Positions 9,941 through 18,754 of a DNA stretch of 62,145 bases are shown one piece after another; the stretch's first letter is position 1, and every line of letters starts with the position of its first letter. The notes beneath the pieces are model-generated. The model did no database searches and was not told the origin of the DNA. It worked only from the letters and a program-made list of their open reading frames with translations. Both the position numbers and the translations under genes were made by a program. Where the stretch lies: contig NZ_BBIT01000026.1 of assembly GCF_000730625.1 (NCBI RefSeq), positions 1 through 62,145 on the forward strand. Reading direction: 5' to 3'. The DNA comes from Pseudomonas oryzihabitans NBRC 102199 (GTDB lineage Bacteria > Pseudomonadota > Gammaproteobacteria > Pseudomonadales > Pseudomonadaceae).

Positions 9941-12634
9941 CTAACGCGGGCCTACCGCCGTGCAGCTGTTGCTGGCATCGACATATTTCTTCAGCGTCGG
10001 CCACTGCGGACGCTCCACGCCATTGACCGGCTCCACCGCCAGCGCGGAAGCACCCCAGCCGGGACCTGCCGCCCAGTAGGTCAGCGGCATGCAGTTCTGC
10101 TGCAGATAGGCCAGCATATTGTCGGTGGCGGTCAGCCAGCGGCTGTCGCCTGCGGGTACGCCGAACTCGGCGATCATGCCCCGCTTGCCATTGCGCTTGA
10201 GCCATTCGACGAAGGGCTTGACCCGATTGACCCCGACCTGCGGATCGATGGTGCTCGGATTCTGGGTGGCATAGGTGCCACTGCCGTCCTCGTCGAGGTA
10301 GACGTTGGCCGCGTAGACGATGTTGTTGGCCGGATCCTTCAGATTGAGCAAGGCATTGCTCACCCCGGGCCAGTTGGCCGCGCTACCCCAGGCATTGCCC
10401 TGGACGATCACCGGGTGGGTGCGGTCCATGGTGCGGACGCCGTCGATGCCGGACTGGGCCGTCACCGGCCAGCTGCTGTCGGCGCCATTGGGCTTGCCCA
10501 TGATGTCATAGCCATAGAGCGCGGCATGGTTGCCCCACTGGTAGGCCAGGCGGTACATCAGATCCCAGTAGTTGAAGTTGGTGACGGTACCGGTGCCGAT
10601 CAGGGTGCCCTTGTAGCGGCCGCCGTTGTCCAGCGCCAGGATCACCTTCATGTTGTACTTCTTGGCCAGCTCCAGCACCTGGGTGACCTGCTGGGTGTAG
10701 GCTCCTTCCAGGCTACCGAAGAAGCGGGTCTGCAGGCGCTCCCAGATCACCGGGAAGCGGATGAGCCGCACGCCCTTGGCGCTCCACTGCTGGAAATTCG
10801 CCTCGCCCGGCATGATGTAGTTGACGTTGAGAACCCCGGGCAGCGTCTGGGGTGCAAAGGCGGCACCCGAGAAATTCAGCCCCACCAGGTTGAGCTTGGC
10901 GCTGTTGGCGGGCGTGCCGGTCGATCCCGTGGGTGTGGTCGTCGAACCGGTGGCCGGCGTGGTGGCACCCAAGGAGCCCGTGCTGCCGGTGCCGGTCGCA
11001 GGCTTCACCTCGGCCACTGGCGTCGTCACGGCCGGCGTCGCACTGCCCGAGTTGCTGCCCGAACTGGCGCTGCCGGTGCTGCCGGTGCTGCCGGTGCTGC
11101 CCGTAGAGCCCGTCGTGGTCCCCGGCACCGTCGTCGACGTGCCGGAGGTGGTGGTCCCGGTCTTCAGGGTCTTGGGATAGCCGTAGGCATTGCCATCGAG
11201 CTGCGGACTCTCGATGAAGACACTCATGTTGCTGCCGACGACCTGGGCATAGGTCACCTTGTAGCTCTTGCCATCGGCCGGCGTGATCTGCGCGCCCACC
11301 TTGAAGGCGCCCACGTTGGCCGCCGACGCCGGAATGGAGAAGCCGGCCGCCTTGCGATAGACGCCGTGCAGCCAGTCCTCGTTGGTGAAATCGTTGATCG
11401 AGGTGGTCACCCCGGTCGTGGTCGAGCCGCCGGTGTTGCCGGTGCCCGCGGAGGCGCCGGTGCCCGAGCTGCCACCGTTGTTCGAGCCGGTATTGCCGCT
11501 GGTGGAGCCACCGCTGCTGCCGGTGGAGCCGCTGGAGCCGCCCGTGGCACCGGTACCGCTGGCTGGCGTGCTGCCGGACCCACTGGCCAGCGGGCCGATG
11601 GCGGTGCAGCTGCTGTCATCGATGTACTTCTTCAGGGTCGGCCACTGCGGCCGGTCGACGCCATTGATCGGCTCTACCGACAGGAAATAGTTGCCCCAAC
11701 CCGGGCCGGCGGCCCAGTAGGTGGCGGGAATGCAGTTCTGCTTGAGATAGGCCAGCATGCGGTCCATCAGCGGCAGCCAGCGGGGATCGTTATCCGGCAC
11801 GCCGAATTCGCCGATCATGCCCTTCTTCTTGTTCTTCTTCAGCCACTCGACGAAGGGACGGACCCGCTCCACGCCATAGTCCTGGCTCAGCTTGCCGACA
11901 TCGATGCCGGTGTAGTTGCCGCCGGCGCTTTCATCGAAATAGGAATGCGCCTGGAAGATCAGGTTGTCGGACGGATCCTTGAGCGCCAGCAGGGAGTCGT
12001 TCCACAGCGGCCAGCGGGTCGCTTCCGACCAGCCGTTGCCTTCGATCATGATCGGCTTGGTCTTGTCGACCGCGCGAACCCCGTTGATCCCGTACTGGGC
12101 GGCGATCGGCCACTGGGCCATGGAATCGTGGGGCTCGTTCATGATGTCGTAGGCGTACAGCGAGGGCTGACTGCTCCAGCGCTGGGCGATCCGGGTCATG
12201 ATCTCCTGGTAGCGGTCATAGGGAACCGCTGCGCTGCCGATCACCGATCCGCGATAGAAGGTGTAGTTGTGCAGATCGAGGATGATGCGCATGCCGTATT
12301 TCTGCGCATTGGCGAAGGTCTGGTCCACCAGCGCCGCATAGGTCGGGTCCAGCGGGCCGCCCAGCACTGGTTGCAGGCGCTCCCAGATGATCGGGAAGCG
12401 GATCAGCTTGATGCCCTTGCCGCTCCACTGCTTGAAGTAGGCCTCGACGGGAAAGATGTAGTGGGTGCCGTTGACGCCCGGTAGTACCTGGCCAGCGAAA
12501 CCGGCGCCGGACAGGTTCAGGCCGACCAGATTGACCTGCTCGGCCTTGGCACCGGTAGCCAGGGTCAGGGCGGCAACTAAGGGCAGCACCTGGGCTGCTC
12601 TGCGGGAAAACTTCAGGAAGGATGGATTCATCAT
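9941..12634 (-). CDS. secreted tandem GH5 cellulase-like protein; second domain lacks catalytic residues
   Basis: Protein of about 897 residues. It has an N-terminal signal peptide (RRAAQVLPLVAALTLATGAKA), a GH5 domain (about 31-350), a Gly/Ser/Thr linker (352-410), a compact middle domain of about 80 residues that may bind carbohydrate, a second Gly/Ser/Thr linker with GST repeats (490-578) and a second GH5-like domain (578-897). Domain 1 has the expected residues: IRFP Arg, LDLHN His, acid/base in IMNEP, AHSY His, nucleophile in GEFG, YWAAGPGW. In domain 2 the matching motifs read LALDN, IMGKP and ANVY, while AEFG and YWAAGPGW remain, so it is probably a non-catalytic, substrate-binding copy. 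The start could be either ATG of a tandem pair (12634 or 12631). A Vfr-like site lies 356 bp upstream. Confidence 0.88.
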   Translation of the reverse strand: MMNPSFLKFSRRAAQVLPLVAALTLATGAKAEQVNLVGLNLSGAGFAGQVLPGVNGTHYIFPVEAYFKQWSGKGIKLIRFPIIWERLQPVLGGPLDPTYAALVDQTFANAQKYGMRIILDLHNYTFYRGSVIGSAAVPYDRYQEIMTRIAQRWSSQPSLYAYDIMNEPHDSMAQWPIAAQYGINGVRAVDKTKPIMIEGNGWSEATRWPLWNDSLLALKDPSDNLIFQAHSYFDESAGGNYTGIDVGKLSQDYGVERVRPFVEWLKKNKKKGMIGEFGVPDNDPRWLPLMDRMLAYLKQNCIPATYWAAGPGWGNYFLSVEPINGVDRPQWPTLKKYIDDSSCTAIGPLASGSGSTPASGTGATGGSSGSTGSSGGSTSGNTGSNNGGSSGTGASAGTGNTGGSTTTGVTTSINDFTNEDWLHGVYRKAAGFSIPASAANVGAFKVGAQITPADGKSYKVTYAQVVGSNMSVFIESPQLDGNAYGYPKTLKTGTTTSGTSTTVPGTTTGSTGSTGSTGSTGSASSGSNSGSATPAVTTPVAEVKPATGTGSTGSLGATTPATGSTTTPTGSTGTPANSAKLNLVGLNFSGAAFAPQTLPGVLNVNYIMPGEANFQQWSAKGVRLIRFPVIWERLQTRFFGSLEGAYTQQVTQVLELAKKYNMKVILALDNGGRYKGTLIGTGTVTNFNYWDLMYRLAYQWGNHAALYGYDIMGKPNGADSSWPVTAQSGIDGVRTMDRTHPVIVQGNAWGSAANWPGVSNALLNLKDPANNIVYAANVYLDEDGSGTYATQNPSTIDPQVGVNRVKPFVEWLKRNGKRGMIAEFGVPAGDSRWLTATDNMLAYLQQNCMPLTYWAAGPGWGASALAVEPVNGVERPQWPTLKKYVDASNSCTAVGPR

Positions 12635-13076
12635 CACCAACTGCGCTAAATCGACAGCCCGCTCCCTGAACACTGGCCGATATGAAGTGAGAGAAGAGTC
12701 GCGCCATGTTGCCAAGCGCGACGTTGCCTCCAGGCATGTCCAGCTATACAAGCCACATGCCAACTTCATAGTGCCTTACCATGGCCACTATTTAGACATC
12801 ATTGATAAGTTTAAAAAGCTTTTGATTTTAAAGGCTTTTCTATAACTACCGTTCATCGGCTCCGATGGGTGAATCCATTCACCACTAATCATCAGCGCGC
12901 CGATTCAAGTCCGCCGTCAAATTTATTTCCGGAACAACCCGACAACCGACCAAAAGTTCCCGAAGGTGCCAAAAAAAGTAAGTCGCAAATTAACGTGAAA
13001 CAGATCACATAAATATGGCTGAGGAACTGCCCATATCTCGTTCGGGTCATGGCTATAACCGCTTCCGGAGCACTTC
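12635..13076. other. 442-bp AT-rich divergent intergenic region
   Basis: No gene is visible. It separates the divergent cellulase and xthA genes. The part at 12770-12850 is markedly AT-rich compared with the surrounding DNA, and the Vfr-like site at 12990-13010 is the only regulatory motif I recognise. xthA has the Shine-Dalgarno CCGGAG just before its ATG. Confidence 0.6.
12990..13010. promoter_or_regulatory. Vfr/CRP-like binding site
   Basis: Core GTGA-AACAGA-TCACAT at 12995-13010 within a 21-bp window that agrees with the published P. aeruginosa Vfr consensus at 19 of 21 positions by my count. It lies in the 442-bp divergent gap, 67 bp before xthA and 356 bp before the cellulase start, in AT-rich DNA. 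Either gene could be the target; the cellulase is the more natural one for cAMP control. Confidence 0.6.
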
Positions 13077-13865
13077 ATGACCTCCCTTACCCTTGCGACC
13101 TATAACGTCAACGGCATTCGTGCCCGGTTGCCCATCCTCCTGCAGTGGCTGGAGCGGGAGCAGCCCGACATCGTTTGCCTGCAGGAACTGAAAGCGAAGT
13201 CTGCCGACTTCCCGCAGGCGGAGCTGGAAGCTGCGGGCTACGGTGCGCTCTGGGACGGCCAGCCCTCCTGGAACGGGGTCGCCATCCTGGCGCGCGATGA
13301 CCAGCCACTGGAGGTTCGCCGGGGCCTGCCGGGAATGACCGACGATCCCCAGCGCCGCTATCTGGAAGCCGCGGTCAAGGGCGTGGTCGTCGCCAGCCTC
13401 TATCTACCCAATGGCAATCCCTGGCCGGGCCCCAAGTTCGATTACAAGCTGGCCTGGTTCGAGCGTTTCATCGAGCATGCCCAGGGACTGATGGCGAGTG
13501 GGCATCCCGTGGTGCTGGCAGGCGACTACAACGTGGTGCCGACTGACCATGACATCTACGACCCGAAATCCTGGCGCAAGGACGCCTTGCTGCAACCCGA
13601 GAGTCGCGCCTGCTTCGAACGGCTGCTGGACCAGGGCTGGCTGGACGCCTTGCGCGCCTGCCATCCGGATGAGGCGATCTACACCTACTGGGACTATTTC
13701 CGCCAACGCTGGCAGCGCAACGCCGGTCTGCGTATCGATCATCTGTTGCTGAGTCCGGCGCTGCAGAAGTCCCTGCAGGAAGCCGGGGTGCATCGCTGGG
13801 TACGCGACCTGGAAAAGACCAGCGACCATGCGCCGACCTGGATCCGCTTCAAGGCGCCTGACTGA
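13077..13865 (+). CDS. xthA: exodeoxyribonuclease III
   Basis: AP endonuclease / 3'-5' exonuclease of 262 residues in the endonuclease-exonuclease-phosphatase fold. Motifs in order: TYNVNGIRARL, DIVCLQELKAK (metal Glu), YLPNGNP, LAGDYNVVPTDHD (catalytic Asp, Asn), YTYWDYF, LRIDHLLLSP and the final KTSDHAPTW His. This is the complete set for base excision repair. GGAG lies 7 bases before the ATG. Pseudomonads often carry two xthA-like genes; this could be either. It converges with the next gene, 6 bp apart. Confidence 0.93.
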   Translation: MTSLTLATYNVNGIRARLPILLQWLEREQPDIVCLQELKAKSADFPQAELEAAGYGALWDGQPSWNGVAILARDDQPLEVRRGLPGMTDDPQRRYLEAAVKGVVVASLYLPNGNPWPGPKFDYKLAWFERFIEHAQGLMASGHPVVLAGDYNVVPTDHDIYDPKSWRKDALLQPESRACFERLLDQGWLDALRACHPDEAIYTYWDYFRQRWQRNAGLRIDHLLLSPALQKSLQEAGVHRWVRDLEKTSDHAPTWIRFKAPD

Positions 13866-13871
13866 AGGCGT

Positions 13872-14264
13872 TCAAGCGTCGCGCAGCAGGTCGTTGGCGT
13901 TGAGCAGGGCGAAGAGCACTTCCGGACGCTGATTGAGACCGCGGCGCACCGCGGCCGGTATCGTCTGATGGAGCTTGCGACACAGTCCCGGGCGTGGCTG
14001 CAGCTCGATGAGCATGCCACGCGCGCTGCGTACCTCTCCCGGTCCCGGCTCGATCTCCAGCTGGATGCCGAGTTGCTCCTGCAGGCGCCGTTGCAGGCGC
14101 TGCAGATCGGTCACGCTGGTGACGTTTTCCAGGCGCTCCAGCAGGCGCTGTTCTTCCTGGCGATTGAGCAGCAGCGCCCGCGCATCGGCGGCCGGATCGG
14201 CCAGCACGGCGTCGCGCTCGCAGGTACAGACGCCAGGCGGACAGGGCGCACGCAAGGAAGCCAT
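13872..14264 (-). CDS. conserved hypothetical protein with N-terminal Cys cluster
   Basis: A protein of 130 residues that I do not recognise by name. It begins MASLRAPCPPGVCTCERD, where three cysteines (C-x4-C-x-C) could bind a metal. Predicted helices follow (EEQRLLERLENVTSV, LQRLQRRLQEQLGIQLEIEP) and a C-terminal region containing RPEVLFALLNANDLLRDA. The ATG at 14264 is preferred over upstream starts because the Cys-rich N-terminus follows it directly and a GAGAGGA element precedes it. It is divergent from the degenerate sigma-54 paralogue and convergent with xthA. Confidence 0.6.
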   Translation of the reverse strand: MASLRAPCPPGVCTCERDAVLADPAADARALLLNRQEEQRLLERLENVTSVTDLQRLQRRLQEQLGIQLEIEPGPGEVRSARGMLIELQPRPGLCRKLHQTIPAAVRRGLNQRPEVLFALLNANDLLRDA

Positions 14265-14468
14265 GTGACGTCTTTTCCTCTCGTTCCGGAGCGGCAGGAT
14301 AGCGCTGATCGCCTCACTCTGACGACGGCGGTGCCGAGTGGGCGACACGACAGAACGTCCAGACAGTGAGTCTCCCGGCCGTTCAAGAGACCCCGTGGCC
14401 GACACAGGGATTCCCTGCATGCCGAGTACCAAGGGATCGCGCTCCGCCCAAAAAACCAATCGATATTA

Positions 14469-14491
14469 AAAAATAGCTAAAGCTTATTTTT
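14469..14491. repeat. AT-rich inverted repeat upstream of the degenerate activator
   Basis: AAAAATAGCT (14469-14478) faces AGCTTATTTTT (14481-14491), nearly perfect apart from one extra T. It lies inside an AT-rich patch (about 14455-14511) just before the gene at 14544. It could be a promoter-region operator or a hairpin; I cannot assign a protein. Confidence 0.4.
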
Positions 14492-14543
14492 AGATATATT
14501 AAATGGCCGCTAGGATGAGGCTTTGACTGCCCGCGATATCGCC

Positions 14544-15368
14544 ATGCCGACGCTCTCCTCCGACCTCCTGATCGTGCCCGCGGAGCAACAAAGCTCCCTG
14601 ACCATCCGCGCCAAGGCCCTGGCCTTCGCCGACCCGCGTTCGCGGCAACTGCTCGAGCACCTGGATGCCCTGGCGCCGCGCCCCTCCCCCGTGGTGCTGA
14701 CGGGCGAATGGGGCACCGGGCGCGAATTGCTGGCGCGACGGCTCCACGAGCGCAGCGGCCGCACCGGCCTGTTCAGCAGCCTCGACTGCGCCTCGCTCAG
14801 TCGTCGGCATGCTGCGGCCGAACTCTTTGGCTATGTCCCACGCGCCTATGCCGGCACCTCGGGCAGTCGGGTGGGCTGGTTCGGTACCGCCCACGGGGGC
14901 AGCCTCTATCTCGACGAGATCGCCGACCTCTCCCGCCCGCTGCAGGAGGAGCTGGTCGAGGTCCTGTCCGACGGAAGCATCCTGCGGCTCGGCAGCAGTC
15001 AGCGCACCGCGGTGGACGTCCGCCTGATCGCCGGCTCCAGTATCGATCTGGCGCTGGCCGTCGCAGCCGGCCACTTCGACGAACGCCTCTGGCAACGCCT
15101 CGCGCCGGGGCAGGTGGCGGTACCGCCCCTGCGCGAGCGACCGGCCGATCTGCTCCCCCTCGCCCGGCATTTCCTCAGACTGCATGCCGAACGTCTCGAC
15201 CGGACACCCCCGGAATTGACGGCTGAGGACGAAGCCGCGCTGATCGCCTATCCCTGGCCGGGAAACATTCGCGAACTTGAACAGGTTCTCCATACCGCGC
15301 TGCTAACTGCCTCGACGTCCGGACTCCAGCTTGGCAAGCTGCTGCCACTGTCCCTGGTACCCCGCTGA
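14544..15368 (+). CDS. degenerate sigma-54 activator AAA+ domain protein without HTH
   Basis: Protein of 274 residues, clearly a paralogue of the SfnR-like activator at 7091-8176: both share the ADPxSRxLLxHL, AELFG, GWF, LPLARHFL and WPGNIRELE stretches. However, Walker A reads GEWGTGRE (Lys replaced by Arg), the GAFTGA loop is replaced by RAYAGTSG, the arginine-finger segment is altered (FDERLWQRL), and the chain stops just after the AAA+ domain with no helix-turn-helix. Walker B (LYLDEIADL) remains. It therefore should not activate sigma-54 promoters by itself; it might poison or modulate activator hexamers, or be decaying. Start uncertain: ATG 14544 has no clear ribosome-binding site, and a TTG at 14523 sits too near GAGG. 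Confidence 0.75.
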   Translation: MPTLSSDLLIVPAEQQSSLTIRAKALAFADPRSRQLLEHLDALAPRPSPVVLTGEWGTGRELLARRLHERSGRTGLFSSLDCASLSRRHAAAELFGYVPRAYAGTSGSRVGWFGTAHGGSLYLDEIADLSRPLQEELVEVLSDGSILRLGSSQRTAVDVRLIAGSSIDLALAVAAGHFDERLWQRLAPGQVAVPPLRERPADLLPLARHFLRLHAERLDRTPPELTAEDEAALIAYPWPGNIRELEQVLHTALLTASTSGLQLGKLLPLSLVPR

Positions 15369-15618
15369 ACTCTGCCGACAGACGGCAGTCCTAGGCGCGT
15401 ACCCTTGTTCGAGTCCCAGCATGACCACCCTGTCCATCCTGTCGATGCCCACTCCGCCATAGTCTGCGGCGGCCATCTTTCCCCAGGAAAGATGATCGGA
15501 ATCCTCGTTTTGTCGCCTCGCGCGGCAGGCGTTGATTCGTGTGGGAAAAGCCCAGGGCTTTTCAGGAATCGATCGACAGGACGTACGTCTTCCGCTGAAG
15601 ACGTTCAGGCATGCTTTC

Positions 15619-16503
15619 ATGAATATTGTGATCACTGGCCGTTCCGGCCAAGTTTCGCGCGCCTTGCAGCGCGAGTTCGGTAGCACCCATCAATTGACCG
15701 TGCTGGGTCAGGCGGATCTCGATCTGGCCCAAACCGGGCAACTGCGCGCAGCCTTCGACCGGCTGGAACCCGACCTCATCCTCAACGCCGCCGCCTATAC
15801 CGCCGTGGATCAGGCTGAGGCGGAAATCGAACGCGCCGAGGCGATCAACGCCCGGGCACCGCAGATCCTGGCCGAGTTGGCGCGTGAGCGGGATATCCCC
15901 TTCGTGCACTATTCATCCGACTACGTCTTCGATGGCCGGGGGCATCAGCCCTACACCGAGGCTTGCGCGCCGGCGCCGCTGAGCGTCTACGGCCGCTCCA
16001 AGCTGGCGGGCGAACAGGCGGTGCTGGCGGCCGGTGGCCGCGCCCTGGTGCTGCGCACCTCCTGGGTCTACTCCCATGATGGCCAGTGCTTCTTCAACAC
16101 CATGCGCCAGCTGCTGGCCGAGCGCGACGAACTCCACGTAGTGGAGGATCAGCTCGGCGCCCCCACCTGGGCGCCCACGATCGCCACGGCCACCCGCCAG
16201 CTGGTCGAACGTCTGCTGGAGCACGGGGATGTCGGCGGTCTCTATCACCTGACCAATGCGGGCCAGACCTCCTGGTACGGCTTCGCCGCCGCCATCGCCG
16301 CGCGCCTGGAGCGACGCGGCGAACTGCGTGCCCGCCTCTATCCCACCACGACCGAACACTACCCCACGCCGGCGACACGACCGCTCTATTCCTGCCTCGA
16401 CTGCAGCAAGGTCGAAGCAGTCCTGCCGAACGCCCTGCCGGACTGGCAAGCCGACTTCGACCGCTGCTGGGCGCGGTTCGAACGCGATAGAACGCTGAAC
16501 TGA
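15619..16503 (+). CDS. rmlD: dTDP-4-dehydrorhamnose reductase family protein
   Basis: Extended short-chain dehydrogenase of 294 residues; RmlD makes dTDP-L-rhamnose, the last step of the pathway. Motifs: Rossmann start MNIVITGRSGQVSRAL, LILNAAAYTAVDQAE, FVHYSSDYVFDG, the catalytic YGRSK (YxxxK), RTSWVYS and the C-terminal TRPLYSCLDCSK typical of RmlD. The third glycine of GxxGxxG is Ser here. rmlA, rmlB and rmlC are not adjacent, so this is an orphan copy and the substrate could differ from rhamnose precursors. The start is the ATG matching the Rossmann strand; the ribosome-binding site is weak. Confidence 0.87.
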   Translation: MNIVITGRSGQVSRALQREFGSTHQLTVLGQADLDLAQTGQLRAAFDRLEPDLILNAAAYTAVDQAEAEIERAEAINARAPQILAELARERDIPFVHYSSDYVFDGRGHQPYTEACAPAPLSVYGRSKLAGEQAVLAAGGRALVLRTSWVYSHDGQCFFNTMRQLLAERDELHVVEDQLGAPTWAPTIATATRQLVERLLEHGDVGGLYHLTNAGQTSWYGFAAAIAARLERRGELRARLYPTTTEHYPTPATRPLYSCLDCSKVEAVLPNALPDWQADFDRCWARFERDRTLN

Positions 16504-16536
16504 GCGGGCCGGACCCCGGCGGCGCCTGTCCGCCGG

Positions 16537-16563
16537 GTCGCCTCGGCTTCAGCCGCAGGCGAC
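16537..16563 (-). terminator. hairpin downstream of catalase
   Basis: GTCGCCTcGGCT, loop TC, AGCCgcAGGCGAC (16537-16563) forms a long stem with a small internal mismatch, 11 bp beyond the catalase stop. A second hairpin lies at about 16512-16539. There is no strong T-run, so the terminator role is tentative. Confidence 0.45.
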
Positions 16564-16574
16564 GGCGTCCCCCC

Positions 16575-18143
16575 TCAACGGCTCTCCCGCTCCCCACCCT
16601 GGTAGGTCGGTTCAGTCACGTCCTCGTTGGGCGCAGGATGGCCCGGCAGATTCGGTAGCGCCTTGGCCCTTTCCAAGTCGATGCCGGCGCCCTGGGCCAC
16701 CCGGGTGCCATAGTCCGGATCGCAGTGCCAGAAGTGCCAGACCATGCGCAACTGGATGTCTGCGGGACAGGCCTGCATGTCGGCGACCAGGTTGGCGATG
16801 AGATCGTCCCTTTCCCAGTCTTCGAAGCTGCGATAGCGCGCACCGGTCTGCTGGTAGTCAGCAGCCGTCTTGCGGGATTGATAGCGCCCCAGATGGCCTT
16901 CGATCCATTGACGATACTCGTGCTGCGGCCGCGGCGCCTCGCTCAGGCCACCCTGGGAGCTGGGCTCGTAATTGACGTGGGGATTGCTCCCGCTGCGATC
17001 TACCTGCAGCGCCATCTGGCCATCGCGCTGATTGGTGGCGTAGGGGCATTTGGGCGCATTGATCGGCAATTGCAGATAGTTGGCGCCGACCCGATAGCGC
17101 TGGGTATCGGAATAGGACAGGGTCCGCCCCTGCAGCATCTTGTCGTCGGAAAAGTCGATGCCCTCCACCAGCACTCCCGTACCGAAGGCGGCCTGCTCGG
17201 TTTCGGCGAAGACGTTCGAGGGATTGCGATCCAGCACCAGCCGGCCCACCGGCAACAGGGGAAACTGGTCTTCCGGCCAGCGCTTGGTGTCGTCCAGGGG
17301 ATCGAAGGGCAGTTCGTCGTGCGCCTCGTCCGTCATGATCTGCACGCACATCTCCCACTCGGGATAGTCACCCCGCTCGATGGCGTCGTAGAGATCCCGA
17401 CTGGCATGGCCCACGTCGTACTTCTGGATTTCGGCCGCCTGCTCGCTGGTGAGATTCCGGATGCCCTGCTTGGGCTCGAAGGAGAACTTGCACAGCACCG
17501 CCACGCCCTGGTCGTTGACCAGCTTGTAGGTGTTCACGCTGGAACCCTGCATGTGCCGATAGTCCGCCGGGATGCCCCAGGGGCTCTTCACCCAGGTCAC
17601 CATGTGCAGCGCTTCCGGGTGATGCTGGACGAAGTCGTAGAAGCGCCAGGGCTCCTGGCGATTGGTGATGGGGTCGGGCTTGAAGGCATGGATCATGTCG
17701 GGAAACTTGATGGCGTCGCGAATGAAGAACACCTTCAGGTTGTTGCCCACCAGATCCCAGTTGCCGTCCTCGGTATAGAACTTGATCGCGAAGCCTCGCG
17801 GATCACGCGCGGTCTCGGGCGACTCCTTGGCCCCGATGACGGTGGAGAACCTCAGGAAGACCGGCGTCTTCACCCCGGTTTTGGTCAGCACCTTGGCACA
17901 GGTGTAGCGGCTGGCGGGTTCGTCGCCGATGGTACCATAGGCCTCGAACCAGCCATGGGCGGCGGTGCCCCGGGCATGCACCACCCGCTCGGGCACCCGC
18001 TCCCGATCGAAATGGGTGATCTTCTCGATGAACTGGTAGTTTTCCAGCGTGGCGGGGCCCCGCTCGCCCACGCTGCGCAGGCTTTGGTTGTCCCGTACCG
18101 GATGACCCTGGCGGGTCGTGAGAGTGATCTTGTCGTCGCTCAT
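16575..18143 (-). CDS. monofunctional heme catalase
   Basis: Catalase of 522 residues that breaks hydrogen peroxide into water and oxygen. Catalytic and heme residues are visible: the distal His in [12 protein letters not shown], the Asn in [13 protein letters not shown], and the proximal Tyr with its context [15 protein letters not shown]. The absence of a large flavodoxin-like C-terminal domain makes it a small-subunit catalase. No signal peptide is seen, so it is cytoplasmic. The ATG at 18143 has GGAG 6 bases upstream and is preferred to one ten codons earlier. Which Pseudomonas kat gene it matches cannot be decided here. It has a leader region of up to 260 bp without a convincing OxyR site. 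Confidence 0.94.
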   Translation of the reverse strand: MSDDKITLTTRQGHPVRDNQSLRSVGERGPATLENYQFIEKITHFDRERVPERVVHARGTAAHGWFEAYGTIGDEPASRYTCAKVLTKTGVKTPVFLRFSTVIGAKESPETARDPRGFAIKFYTEDGNWDLVGNNLKVFFIRDAIKFPDMIHAFKPDPITNRQEPWRFYDFVQHHPEALHMVTWVKSPWGIPADYRHMQGSSVNTYKLVNDQGVAVLCKFSFEPKQGIRNLTSEQAAEIQKYDVGHASRDLYDAIERGDYPEWEMCVQIMTDEAHDELPFDPLDDTKRWPEDQFPLLPVGRLVLDRNPSNVFAETEQAAFGTGVLVEGIDFSDDKMLQGRTLSYSDTQRYRVGANYLQLPINAPKCPYATNQRDGQMALQVDRSGSNPHVNYEPSSQGGLSEAPRPQHEYRQWIEGHLGRYQSRKTAADYQQTGARYRSFEDWERDDLIANLVADMQACPADIQLRMVWHFWHCDPDYGTRVAQGAGIDLERAKALPNLPGHPAPNEDVTEPTYQGGERESR

Positions 18144-18403
18144 GGTGGTCTCCAGGCTAGTCACGTCGAACACTGCAGTGACCGGGCCTGTCCGCGGCAG
18201 TTGTCAGCCGTCAGACGAGCTGTCCGGAGACGAAACGGCGCCCGGGCCGCTTCTGCTGACCACCCGGGGCTCTAGCCGCTACCTCTCGTCCGTTCGGCGG
18301 AAAAAATCGCTGATCGCGCTATCGATCCCATCCAGACTGTTCATCAGCAGTCGATAAGACTCACGGCGATACTCTCCAACAAGAACAGCAGCCGGAGCTT
18401 CCC

Positions 18404-18664
18404 ATGCCAGAAGAATACGAAAGCGATCCGCACCCCTGCTCGAAACCGGCGGGGCACTCCGACTTCAACGAAATGGCTGCCGCCGTCGCCGCCGCCATCT
18501 CCGTCTGGGCCCTGACCACCCTGGTCGCCTTGCTCGCGGGTTATCACGGCAGTGGTCCGACCAATGTCATCAACCTGCTGGTGGTCCTCGCGGGCGCTTT
18601 GGGATTCGTTGGACGGCGCTGGCAACTGGGGCGTCGGTATCGCTCCGTACATCGCGCCAGATAA
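18404..18664 (+). CDS. small two-helix membrane protein of unknown function
   Basis: Predicted inner-membrane protein of 86 residues. After a polar N-terminus (PEEYESDPHPCSKP) there are two hydrophobic segments (about 25-46, AAAVAAAISVWALTTLVALLAG, and 53-69, NVINLLVVLAGALGFVG), then a basic tail (RRWQLGRRYRSVHRAR), suggesting both ends face the cytoplasm. CCGGAG lies 6 bases before the ATG. I do not recognise a family. It precedes the RsmN-type gene by 88 bp. Confidence 0.6.
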   Translation: MPEEYESDPHPCSKPAGHSDFNEMAAAVAAAISVWALTTLVALLAGYHGSGPTNVINLLVVLAGALGFVGRRWQLGRRYRSVHRAR

Positions 18665-18737
18665 CCGGCGGAGCCCAACAATCTGCCTACTGATTCTCAC
18701 CAGAGGCGGAACTGTTTATCATCGGCGCCCTGAAATC

Positions 18738-18754
18738 ATGGCAGGGATGCTCAT
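18738..18754 (+). promoter_or_regulatory. Rsm/CsrA-type hairpin overlapping the rsmN ribosome-binding site
   Basis: GCA (18741-18743), loop GGGA, TGC (18748-18750), extendable to ATG/CAT with one bulge. The GGA motif is in the loop, and CAGGGATG matches the core of the CsrA/Rsm consensus (ACARGGAUG). The same GGGA is the Shine-Dalgarno of the gene starting at 18753. This suggests autoregulation or cross-regulation by RsmA; inferred from sequence. Confidence 0.55.

Noticed and set aside
10415-12484. 689-codon frame antisense to the cellulase
   Set aside because: Repeats of Ala/Gly/Arg mirror the Gly/Ser/Thr linkers of the cellulase. No protein family is visible.
18144-18403. Possible OxyR site near GATCGCGCTATCGATC upstream of catalase
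   Set aside because: Only one of the four ATAG/CTAT-type elements fits; not enough to call.
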